Source of the DNA: Robiginitomaculum sp.
GTDB taxonomy: Bacteria > Pseudomonadota > Alphaproteobacteria > Caulobacterales > Maricaulaceae
Length of the DNA: 8,351 bases
NCBI GenBank assembly: GCA_021647805.1
Contig: JAKITZ010000103.1
Location: forward strand, 1 to 8,351
Direction of reading: 5' to 3'
Part shown: piece by piece, positions 1-6,271 of the stretch
Numbering within the stretch: the stretch's first letter is position 1
Layout: each line of letters starts with the position of its first letter
The notes under the pieces: model-generated
What the model was told of the DNA's origin: nothing
The model's input: only the letters and a program-made list of their open reading frames with translations
Databases searched by the model: none
Program-made: the position numbers and the translations under genes

Positions 1-1198
1 CAAACAGTCCGGTTTTATCGCCATAAAAGATATCTGCGCCGATGCCTATAGTGATTTCATCATCGAGTTGGTAACTGATTTTAGGATGGACTACGCCGTC
101 ATCGAGATCGGTGTTGTGTATCCATAACAATTCGGTGGTGAGCGTTTCATTGATGAAGTCATGTCTGGAAAGAAAAGTGACGGTGGTCTCTCTGTCGTCA
201 CGTAACATGCCAGCATCATTGTTGCTTAGGCGCGACTGGAAAAGCTGGGTGCTTAATAATGTGTTACTAAAACCAAACCAGTCGAGTCCGATGACATAGG
301 CGAGCTCGTTTGTTTTAACTACGCCATCGTTGTCAGAAATTGAGTTGGTGCTGATATAACGATCCCGTGAATAACCGACTTCGCCACGCAACGTGAAATT
401 ACCAAACGCGTTACTAAAGGTGGTGCCGATTAGGTGGCTGCGTTCATAACGCGGGGTGATGGTGGCCACCGGGCCGTTTGGCGTCAGGCTCAATTGGCGG
501 TATAACACTGGTCGGTCATCAAAGTGATAGAGGTAGTTCAGCGTTAAGTCCCAACCGTTCCAGAACGTTGATAGCTGCATGCCCCAATCGGCATCCTGAA
601 GGGTGTCGTTGGGCCGCTCTTCTACTGCGAATACAACGTCTACCCCTGCAGGAACCTGCGGTACCAGTTGCGGTGAAGTAAGCCGGTACAAGTCCCCCTG
701 CTGTGCAAACTTATGGTAAGTTTGATCAGGGATCCACAACAGTTGTAGCGTAAAATCGTTAATCGGAATCTCTGCGTTGACTGTCCAGAGTGGAATACGT
801 GATTCGTTAAAGTCATCGAGAATGAACTCACGCCACTCCTGCGGATTGACCACATCAAGTACTTTCAGGCCATCGGCCTTGCCCCACACGACTTGTTGTT
901 TACCCAGCGTCAAAAAGCTACGGCCGATAGTGGTTTCGACATAGAACTCGCGCAGCTCTGCATCCGTGTCGTCGTCAACATCAATATGATCTTCTGCATC
1001 ATAACGGATGCGGCCGATGACAGTGAGTTGTGCATCACGCCCAAGGTCGATTTCGACCTCAGGCTTAATCGTGGTCTCAAACTTTTGCGACTGTTTTGAT
1101 TCTGTGCCGATGGCCCATTCATTGTCGATGGTGATGGCACTGTCGATGGCTGCTGTTGCGTGTGTACTCACTAAAGCGACACAAGCACCGATGAGCAT
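1..1198 (-). CDS. DUF1302-type outer-membrane beta-barrel protein, C-terminus cut by window edge
   Basis: An open frame of 399 codons runs from the ATG at 1198 off the left edge without a stop. The N-terminus has a hydrophobic stretch ending in an Ala-x-Ala-like site (THATA at residues 12-16), consistent with Sec export. The rest is rich in alternating polar/aromatic strands, as in outer-membrane barrels. Residues about 99-138 contain the block GKQQVVWGKADGLKVLDVVN followed by PQEWREFILDDFNESRIPLW, which I recognise as characteristic of DUF1302-type outer-membrane proteins. It is the last visible gene of the RND operon, 64 bp after the LolA-like gene, so it probably supplies the outer-membrane partner of that system (inference). 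The start is uncertain: ATG 1198 has no clear Shine-Dalgarno and leaves the signal peptide without a basic n-region, while the codons just upstream (DKIKK) would supply one. Substrate unknown. Confidence 0.85.
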   Translation of the reverse strand, partial: MLIGACVALVSTHATAAIDSAITIDNEWAIGTESKQSQKFETTIKPEVEIDLGRDAQLTVIGRIRYDAEDHIDVDDDTDAELREFYVETTIGRSFLTLGKQQVVWGKADGLKVLDVVNPQEWREFILDDFNESRIPLWTVNAEIPINDFTLQLLWIPDQTYHKFAQQGDLYRLTSPQLVPQVPAGVDVVFAVEERPNDTLQDADWGMQLSTFWNGWDLTLNYLYHFDDRPVLYRQLSLTPNGPVATITPRYERSHLIGTTFSNAFGNFTLRGEVGYSRDRYISTNSISDNDGVVKTNELAYVIGLDWFGFSNTLLSTQLFQSRLSNNDAGMLRDDRETTVTFLSRHDFINETLTTELLWIHNTDLDDGVVHPKISYQLDDEITIGIGADIFYGDKTGLF

Positions 1199-1262
1199 TT
1201 TTTTGATTTTATCCGCGTTACTCTGTTGCGAAATGAATGTCGGCTTTCGCCGCAGTGATGGA

Positions 1263-2062
1263 CTATAAACCACGGCGCAACGCTCGCTCGGTAAACAAAT
1301 CATCACTGATCTCTTTTTGATAATCGATATCACTGAAAGTGAATTTTGTGGTGTGACCTGTTTTATGATTTTCAACTTTCAATTGATGAGCCGACCAAAT
1401 ACCCTGCACCTGTTTGATCTCTTTGGTGTAGATTGTCTTTAGCGGTTTTCCTCGCAAGCTATCAAAAGTCGCTTTACGCACCATCCAAATCTCGGCATCA
1501 ACCCACTGCGTGACCTTGCTGTAACCCAGCTCTTTAGCCGTTTTTTTATCAACAGGCGTTGCTTCAACAATAAACGTTCGGTGGCCATCAATCATTGCTT
1601 CGCCGAGAGTTTTGCGAGTGTAGTCATCAATGCTAACCTTGGTTTCCAGTTTGATATCTTCGTAGCTAAAATCCGTACCAAGAAAATAGTCGCCACGGTC
1701 AGAGGCGGAAATGCGCCGTACTTTGCGCATCGCGGGCAGGTATAACCACTGGTCATCATCGACGGTCGCATCAACGTGTCATACGTCATAAACGCAGTGT
1801 CTTTGACATTCCTGGGTGCAAGGTAATAAATCACAGTGCGCTTTTCATCGTCAAAGTATTTTCTAAAGCCGCGCGTCTTTCGAATACGTTGCTTGCCGCG
1901 TTTGTCTATCATCTCCATCAGCACGCTACGCGATACTGAGTTCCCGTCATCACGGGCATTGATGTGGTGAGCAATTTCATCACCACTGGGCAGGTCTGCA
2001 GCTAACAATAGTGTTGTACTCAAGGTGAAAATTAACCCAATTGTTATCGTGAATATTTTCAT
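1263..2062 (-). pseudogene. LolA-like outer-membrane lipoprotein-sorting protein, interrupted by a 1-base frameshift
   Basis: Two overlapping frames make up one protein. Frame A starts at ATG 2062 with a Sec signal peptide (MKIFTITIGLIFTLSTTLLL, then AADLP) and is collinear with the family up to residue 95 (AFMTYD). Frame B carries on at 1778 with HVDATVDDDQWLYLPAMRKV and then RRISASDRGDYFLGTDFSYE, ending at TAG 1263-1265. Adding one base near 1776-1780 joins them into about 266 aa, a normal length for LolA-like proteins (PF17131-type, from memory) that often accompany RND exporters. As written, frame A continues into unrelated sequence until about 1592. The product should be a periplasmic carrier of lipid or hydrophobic cargo between the RND protein and the outer membrane (family-based inference). 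It starts 3 bp after the RND stop, with a strong AAAGGAGT site. A sequencing error is as likely as a real mutation, since both halves look well preserved. Confidence 0.82.
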
Positions 2063-2065
2063 ATT

Positions 2066-4456
2066 CTATGACTCCTTTCTTGAAATGGGGGCAGGATTTA
2101 ACGGCTGCTTTTCGAGTCCAATAAAGCGAGGTTTGATGATTTTTATCAGCGCAGGCAGGATCGTCATGCTAGCAATGAAACTCGTGGTCACTGCAACGAT
2201 GACGAGTGCACCGAAGCGAGTTAGCGGCACTACTTCGCTAGTGGTCAACACCCCAAAGCCAAGCGTCAGTGCGGCGAAGTTGAACAGCAGCGCACGCCCA
2301 GTGGAGGGATAAAGTGCAGTGATCGCTTCATCAATGGTGCGCCCCTCTTTTTTGATCAACACCTGTAACCGCTCAATGGTGTGAACCGAAAAATCAATGC
2401 CAAGGCCGATTGCGATGGCAGCAAACATCGAGGTGCCGATGGCGAGCCAAACATTATTAAAGCCCATGACGGCATAAACCAGCAGCACCGATACCGCGAC
2501 CGGCACTACCGTGATAAAACCAGCAACCACAGAACGCATACTGAGTGCGATCATCGTCATCACCAGCAGTAGCGATATAGCAATACTCTGAAAGTGACTT
2601 TCACCCAAACTTTTAATCCAGTGATAATCGATATTGACGCGGCCACTCAAGCTGGCTTTGATATCGCTGGTTTTATTGTCGATGGCGTTGAAGTGTGTTG
2701 CGAGATACTGCTCAACCGCTTCAACCACCGCTTTTTCTGCGGTGTAAAGTCCCGTGTCCAGACGCAGGCGCACGTTGGCTAAGCGGTAATCGTAATCGAC
2801 CTCTTTCTCAAAATCGCTCGAATCACCACTGGCGGAATAAAGTAGAAACTGCTGCGCGACTAACTCTGCACTGTCTGCAAGCTGATAGGCCGCTTTATCA
2901 TCGCTGCTCAGGGCGCGATTCATCTGTTTCAGATAATCGACAATCGATGTCGAACCGTTGACGTGCGGCAGTGTGATGACAAAGTTTTGCAACGCCTCGA
3001 TTTGTTGCAAGTGCTCTGGTTTGAAGAGGTCTTCCACATTGGCTGTTTCAATCACAATGTCGAGATAGTGCACGCCATCAAGATGGCGATTAATTGCTTG
3101 ATCAGCCTTTACAATCGCTTCATCTTTTTGAAAGACGGTGATGCGCGCTTCATTGAGTTCAAGTTTTGTCGCACCCACAATACCCGTGATGACAACCACT
3201 GCACCGATAGCCAATACCGCGCCAGGGCGTTTAATGACAAAACGACCGAGGCATGACATTGCCTGGCCAAATTTATCGACTTGAGTCGCTGATGAAAATG
3301 CCTTGCTACGTTTTGGTTTGAGCAACGTCAGGAAGGCGGGCACGACAGTCATTGAATAGAGCCAGGCAACCGCAACACCCAGCATCGCAAAGATGCCGAA
3401 ATACGTCATCGGCGGCATGGTTGATGCCATGCTCAGGCCGAAAAAACCCGCCATCGTCGTCAGTGTTGTCAGGGTGACAGGACGCCACATCTTCACCATT
3501 GCCTGCACCGTAAGTTCGCGACTGCTCGCGTTGGGGTGTTGCGCCGCTTCTTCGTAATACTGGCTCATGATGTGAATTGAATCCGCCACCGCAATGCCAA
3601 TCAACACCACCGGCAGTGCATTGGTAATCACAAAGAAAGGTACACCAAAAGCAGCCATCAAACCGAGCGTGCTAGCAACCGTGCCGAGCACCACCAGGTT
3701 TGGCAGCAGTGTGCCGCGTAATGTACGGAATGCGATGAAGAGTACAAAGGTGATGATCAGTGCGGCGATGGGGTTCAAGCGCCGGGCGTCTGCGTCGATA
3801 TAGGCTCCCATGTATCCGCTCACGGCTCCTTCGCCAGCAACGTGAACGCGATCCCCAGCACCTTTGGGGGCGCGTTCCACCAGTTCAAGCAATGCCTGAT
3901 AGGTGGGTTGTGCCGCGGCCTGATCTTCGAGTTCGACTACAATCAATGTCGCACTGCCATCACGTGCGGCGATACTGCCAACAAACAGCGGAAAATCCAT
4001 CACGGCTTCCCGTATTGCATCGGCCGCTTGTTGGCTGGTGGGAGCTTCCTCAAAAAATGGTTCGACCTCCATGCCGTCTGCGGTACCGATCACATCATTC
4101 TCTGTCGCGAGACTGGTGATACGGTCGGGATCGATGTTGGCGATTTCTTCGAGTTCGAGGCTTAACCATGCCACCAGCGCGAGCGACTGTGGATTGAAGA
4201 TACCGTGTTCGCCCTCATTCACTACGGCGATCACCATCGGGTCTTTCAGGCCAAAAATCTCTTGTACTTTGTCACGGTAGATCAGTGCAGGATGATCCGC
4301 TGGCATAAAGGCGTCTGCACGGGTGTCTTTCTGTAGCGTTGGTACAAACGAGCCCATTGCAATAATCAGCAGCAGGCCAAACAGGATGATGGTCTTTGGC
4401 CATTGTGTAAGACGTTCAAAAAAACGTTGTGCCTTTGTTTCTGTCTCTATCTTCAT
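2066..4456 (-). CDS. RND/MMPL-family inner-membrane exporter
   Basis: This 796-aa protein has the layout of the RND superfamily predicted exporters (MMPL / sterol-sensing-domain type, COG1033-like). TM1 is at about residues 22-38, followed by a large periplasmic loop (about 45-225) and a TM2-6 bundle (about 228-380). TM7 (about 411-430) starts a second repeat, with a loop (about 435-610) and a TM8-12 bundle (about 620-775). Each half carries an acidic residue in its TM4-equivalent helix: D292 in GIAVADSIHI and D688 in IGLGIDFSVH. These are the expected proton-relay positions of RND pumps. ATG 4456 is preceded by AGGAG at 9 bp. It is downstream of marR and its leader contains two copies of the putative MarR operator. 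With the LolA-like and DUF1302-type genes it probably moves a lipid or hydrophobic compound outward. Drug efflux of the AcrB type is less likely: no membrane-fusion protein is seen and the protein is shorter than the roughly 1030 aa of such pumps. Confidence 0.92.
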   Translation of the reverse strand: MKIETETKAQRFFERLTQWPKTIILFGLLLIIAMGSFVPTLQKDTRADAFMPADHPALIYRDKVQEIFGLKDPMVIAVVNEGEHGIFNPQSLALVAWLSLELEEIANIDPDRITSLATENDVIGTADGMEVEPFFEEAPTSQQAADAIREAVMDFPLFVGSIAARDGSATLIVVELEDQAAAQPTYQALLELVERAPKGAGDRVHVAGEGAVSGYMGAYIDADARRLNPIAALIITFVLFIAFRTLRGTLLPNLVVLGTVASTLGLMAAFGVPFFVITNALPVVLIGIAVADSIHIMSQYYEEAAQHPNASSRELTVQAMVKMWRPVTLTTLTTMAGFFGLSMASTMPPMTYFGIFAMLGVAVAWLYSMTVVPAFLTLLKPKRSKAFSSATQVDKFGQAMSCLGRFVIKRPGAVLAIGAVVVITGIVGATKLELNEARITVFQKDEAIVKADQAINRHLDGVHYLDIVIETANVEDLFKPEHLQQIEALQNFVITLPHVNGSTSIVDYLKQMNRALSSDDKAAYQLADSAELVAQQFLLYSASGDSSDFEKEVDYDYRLANVRLRLDTGLYTAEKAVVEAVEQYLATHFNAIDNKTSDIKASLSGRVNIDYHWIKSLGESHFQSIAISLLLVMTMIALSMRSVVAGFITVVPVAVSVLLVYAVMGFNNVWLAIGTSMFAAIAIGLGIDFSVHTIERLQVLIKKEGRTIDEAITALYPSTGRALLFNFAALTLGFGVLTTSEVVPLTRFGALVIVAVTTSFIASMTILPALIKIIKPRFIGLEKQPLNPAPISRKES
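2071..2078 (-). promoter_or_regulatory. Ribosome binding site of the LolA-like gene
   Basis: On the minus strand AAAGGAGT lies 8-9 bases before ATG 2062. It sits inside the last codons of the RND gene, which suggests translation coupled to the RND gene and fixes the start of the LolA-like protein. Confidence 0.8.
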
Positions 4457-4465
4457 TTTTTGTCG

Positions 4466-4470
4466 CTCCT
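4466..4470 (-). promoter_or_regulatory. Ribosome binding site of the RND gene
   Basis: AGGAG (minus strand, within AAAAGGAGCG) lies 9 bases upstream of ATG 4456 and supports that start. Confidence 0.8.
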
Positions 4471-4478
4471 TTTGTTTG

Positions 4479-4490
4479 GTGTAGCTACAC
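4479..4490. promoter_or_regulatory. Putative MarR operator 2 (GTGTAGCTACAC), in the RND leader
   Basis: A perfect 12-bp palindrome, followed by C on the coding strand. It matches the two GTGTATATACAC sites at every position except the central dinucleotide. It lies just upstream of the RND ribosome binding site, so a bound dimer could block elongation or add to repression from the site 66 bp upstream (centre to centre). Assignment to the neighbouring MarR is inferred from repeat identity and position. Confidence 0.65.
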
Positions 4491-4534
4491 TCATTAACTT
4501 AAATAACCGAGTTGAGTGGTAAGCTAGTTATTGC

Positions 4535-4560
4535 ATTCTACAAGGTGTATATACACCCAA
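4535..4560 (-). promoter_or_regulatory. Putative RND operon promoter overlapping MarR operator 1 (GTGTATATACAC, 4545-4556)
   Basis: The perfect palindrome GTGTATATACAC, extended to GGTGTATATACACC, lies 88 bp before the RND start codon. It is identical in its 12-bp core to the site in front of marR. Immediately downstream on the minus strand is TAGAAT (4535-4540), one base from the sigma70 -10 consensus, so the operator would fill the -10/-35 spacer. No good -35 is visible. The promoter may therefore be weak, and read-through from marR, which ends at 4577, is possible. The operator call is firmer than the promoter call. Confidence 0.6.
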
Positions 4561-4576
4561 ATGGTTAAAAAAATAG

Positions 4577-5026
4577 TTAAGGCAGAACGGCGATTTTTTC
4601 AAGCGCTCGCAGCTCGCCAATCAGATTGTCTAACCGCTCACTGCCCATAAATTTAGCAACCTTTTGCTGTGCCTTTTTCCAGAGTGGTAATGCGATCACC
4701 AGCATCTCATGCCCCGCCGCTGTAAGTCGTACCGCGCGGGTACGGCGATCTGCGCCGGGTATAATCTCAATGAGTTTCTGTTTCTCCAGTGGCTTTAGGT
4801 TGCGGGTGAGGGTGGTACGATCCATGACTAACTTCTCCGCTAATGAAGTGATAATAATCGATTCGTGGATCGCCACCACGACCAATACGGTGAACTGGGT
4901 GCCACGCAACCCGGTATCGCTCATTGCCTCTTCATAGACCTGTGTGATTACGCGCGACGCCTTACGGATGTTAAAGCAGGCGCAGTCGGGGCAGGCGGAA
5001 AGCTCTTTTTTAGTGACTTTTTTCAT
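4577..5026 (-). CDS. MarR-family winged-helix repressor, likely local regulator of the RND operon
   Basis: From ATG 5026 the protein has 149 aa, a normal MarR length. Residues 18-58 form the dimer and first helices (FNIRKASRVITQVYEEAMS, then TGLRGTQFTVL). Residues 60-86 form the recognition helix-turn-helix (TSLAEKLVMDRTTLTRNLKP, EKQKL). The wing at 87-101 contains the typical GADRRTRAVRLT, and C-terminal helices for dimerisation follow. The N-terminus has a cysteine cluster C12-P-D-C15-A-C17-F. A longer frame starting at TTG 5056 is rejected because its first codons are the operator palindrome itself. There is no Shine-Dalgarno before ATG 5026, and the predicted promoter leaves almost no leader. 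The gene is 120 bp upstream of and co-oriented with the RND gene, and the same palindrome occurs before both, so autorepression plus operon repression is the simplest reading. The ligand is unknown. Confidence 0.93.
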   Translation of the reverse strand: MKKVTKKELSACPDCACFNIRKASRVITQVYEEAMSDTGLRGTQFTVLVVVAIHESIIITSLAEKLVMDRTTLTRNLKPLEKQKLIEIIPGADRRTRAVRLTAAGHEMLVIALPLWKKAQQKVAKFMGSERLDNLIGELRALEKIAVLP

Positions 5027-5034
5027 TACTAAAG

Positions 5035-5046
5035 GTGTATATACAC
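5035..5046. promoter_or_regulatory. Putative MarR autoregulatory operator (GTGTATATACAC)
   Basis: A perfect 12-bp palindrome, identical to the core at 4545-4556, located 9 bp upstream of the marR ATG. Its centre, TATATA, doubles as the predicted -10 box of marR, so a bound repressor would exclude RNA polymerase. Confidence 0.72.
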
Positions 5047-5066
5047 TTAAAATCAATGGCCGTCAA
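5038..5066 (-). promoter_or_regulatory. Predicted sigma70 promoter of marR
   Basis: On the minus strand, TTGACG (5061-5066) and TATATA (5038-5043) are separated by exactly 17 bp. Transcription would start about 7 bases further on, only a few bases before ATG 5026, giving a leaderless or nearly leaderless mRNA. This agrees with the absence of a ribosome binding site. An alternative, TTGCAA with TTTTAA at 18 bp, would start transcription inside the operator and leave a leader of about 20 bases. Confidence 0.55.
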
Positions 5067-5106
5067 TGTTTTGCAACTCTACTTCTGAGCTTTGATGAAA
5101 AAAAAG

Positions 5107-5115
5107 GGTGGATTC
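5107..5115. repeat. Left 9-bp direct repeat (GGTGGATTC), probable target-site duplication
   Basis: GGTGGATTC here is repeated in the same orientation at 5365-5373, directly outside the matching terminal inverted repeats at 5116-5128 and 5352-5364. A duplication of this kind is what staggered cutting by a DDE-type transposase leaves behind. The exact boundary is ambiguous by a base or two, because the flanking C/G also extend the inverted repeat to 14 bp. Confidence 0.65.
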
Positions 5116-5190
5116 TAGGCTGTCGAAATGTTGCATTTTTGCGACTTTTATCCTTCCTGGTTTTTGGCTGTGATAAATCGGTGACAACAT

Positions 5191-5214
5191 GTAGGGTGCG
5201 CTGTGCGCACCAAT
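5191..5214 (+). repeat. REP sequence with GTAG head (left half of a BIME)
   Basis: It begins with the GTAG tetranucleotide, then the hairpin GGTGCGC-TGT-GCGCACC, then AAT. GTAG plus a short palindrome is the known form of REP sequences handled by RAYT (REP-associated tyrosine) transposases. It is the perfect 24-bp reverse complement of the copy at 5278-5301. Confidence 0.75.
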
Positions 5215-5277
5215 CGGAGTAACGGTGTTGTACTGCCACCGCCAGTTGCACGGCTTTTGTGAGTCGGATGGTTGGGT

Positions 5278-5301
5278 ATTGGTGCGCACAGCGCACCCTA
5301 C
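5278..5301 (-). repeat. REP sequence with GTAG head, inverted copy (right half of a BIME)
   Basis: Read on the minus strand from 5301 it repeats the 5191-5214 sequence without a mismatch, giving a convergent pair 63 bp apart. Such a pair could fold into one long hairpin or two short ones in any RNA leaving the EamA gene, and might stabilise or end that transcript (inference). No RAYT gene is present in the window. Confidence 0.75.
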
Positions 5302-5364
5302 AAAAACTTAATCCGGAAAGTAGGAGGTAATACTTGCTAAAAACTAGCGAGTTTCGACAGCCTA

Positions 5365-5373
5365 GGTGGATTC
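5365..5373. repeat. Right 9-bp direct repeat (GGTGGATTC), probable target-site duplication
   Basis: Second copy of the flanking direct repeat. It ends 1 bp before the EamA stop codon (TAG at 5375-5377), so the insertion lies just beyond that gene and did not change its C-terminus. Confidence 0.65.
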
Positions 5374-5374
5374 C

Positions 5375-6265
5375 CTAAAAAATTTTCCCATTGGCGCTAC
5401 GCTGAAGAATCACTGTCGCAATAACTGAAATGAATATACCGGGAATGATAGCCGTTGATATAGACTCCCCATCAACAACGAGTAACAGCAAGACAACTAA
5501 TGCCGGGTTGAGATAAATATAAGCATTCACTCGACTTGGGCCGAGTGCTACGGTTGTTATTTGATATAAATATACCGTCGCAAGTGTTGCCCCTACGATG
5601 AGATATGCCATCTGTAAAACTGAATCACCCTGTATCAAATGCCATTGCAGTGGTTGAGCAAAAAACAACAAGGCAAGCACCATCCAAAATGCGCCACCGA
5701 CCAAAGTGCAAAAGACCAGCACGATCATCTCATCATTTCGATACAGCCATTTCATGGTGATAGAATATAAACACATACATACTATCGCTGCCATAAAGAT
5801 GAAATCACCTTTATTGAGCGAAAACGAAAATAACAATGCCAGCTGGGCATCAAATATTACCCAGCAAGTGCCTACCATACCGACAAAATAAACAAACAAA
5901 TTTTTGCCAGAAATATTTTCCCGAAAAGCGACGATGGAAAACAATGCGGTAATAAATGGCACTAAGGTAAATAACGTGCCAGTGTTTAGCGCTGTTGTGG
6001 TATTTAATGCTTCAAAAAAACCAATAAAAAATGCCGCATAAAAAAAGCTTATCACCATAGCTCTTGGCAAAGTGGAAAATATTTTCGCTCTCCATTTGGC
6101 TTTGGATAACACAATGGGAAGCAATATCAACGATGCGCCGACGAAGCGCAATAGCGTCAAGGAATAGGAATTGATTATTCCAGCCAGTTTTTCAGACGCT
6201 AAAAATGAGCCTGCTACCAGCAGCGTCGCAAGCAATACCAGAAAATGATATTTAATATTTGTCAC
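5375..6265 (-). CDS. EamA-family permease of the drug/metabolite transporter superfamily
   Basis: The 296-aa protein is almost wholly hydrophobic and has the ten-helix, two-repeat layout of DMT/EamA permeases: EamA repeat 1 at about residues 8-138 and repeat 2 at about 152-290. Family-like stretches include the first-repeat LRFVGASLILLPIV and, near the end of the second repeat, LGPSRVNAYIYLNPALVVLL. The start is GTG 6265, 6 bp after the nitroreductase stop and with no evident Shine-Dalgarno, so translation is probably coupled to the upstream gene. The substrate cannot be read from sequence; the family exports amino acids, metabolites or drugs. As the last gene of the operon it may remove a product or toxic substrate related to the nitroreductase (inference). 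The gene is distinctly A+T-rich compared with the RND operon. Confidence 0.9.
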   Translation of the reverse strand: MTNIKYHFLVLLATLLVAGSFLASEKLAGIINSYSLTLLRFVGASLILLPIVLSKAKWRAKIFSTLPRAMVISFFYAAFFIGFFEALNTTTALNTGTLFTLVPFITALFSIVAFRENISGKNLFVYFVGMVGTCWVIFDAQLALLFSFSLNKGDFIFMAAIVCMCLYSITMKWLYRNDEMIVLVFCTLVGGAFWMVLALLFFAQPLQWHLIQGDSVLQMAYLIVGATLATVYLYQITTVALGPSRVNAYIYLNPALVVLLLLVVDGESISTAIIPGIFISVIATVILQRSANGKIF

Positions 6266-6271
6266 TTTGTT

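Larger units (their letters stand above)
5116..5364. mobile_element. 249-bp MITE-like non-autonomous element with 13-bp terminal inverted repeats
   Basis: The left end TAGGCTGTCGAAA (5116-5128) is the exact reverse complement of the right end TTTCGACAGCCTA (5352-5364). Similarity weakens inward but continues with a T-rich stretch on both sides. A 9-bp direct repeat, GGTGGATTC, flanks the element. No frame inside encodes a transposase, so it would need one supplied elsewhere. Each end also has a small subterminal hairpin (5122-5145, and 5333-5351 with arms CTTGCTA/TAGCGAG). The centre is a pair of inverted REP sequences. It sits 1 bp before the EamA stop codon on one side and 50 bp from the marR -35 on the other, interrupting neither. 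The IS family that mobilised it cannot be told from this window. Confidence 0.65.

Noticed and set aside
1770..1785. Programmed -1 frameshift in the LolA-like gene
   Set aside because: The junction TATGACACGTTG has no X-XXY-YYZ slippery run, and the family does not use frameshifting to my knowledge; an indel is simpler.
3760..4165. Plus-strand open frames of 107-119 codons opposite the RND gene
   Set aside because: They lie wholly within the convincing RND coding sequence, have low-complexity Arg/Ser/His-rich translations and no family features.
4626..4937. Plus-strand frame of 103 codons opposite marR
   Set aside because: Antisense shadow of a canonical MarR gene; no ribosome binding site or recognisable domain.
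5053..5296. Two overlapping minus-strand frames of about 77 codons in the gap before marR
   Set aside because: They run through the inverted terminal and REP repeats and have no start signal; their translations are by-products of the repeat sequence.
5191..5301. Repeat pair considered as a CRISPR fragment
   Set aside because: There are only two copies, in inverted orientation, with the GTAG-plus-hairpin form of REP sequences and no third repeat.
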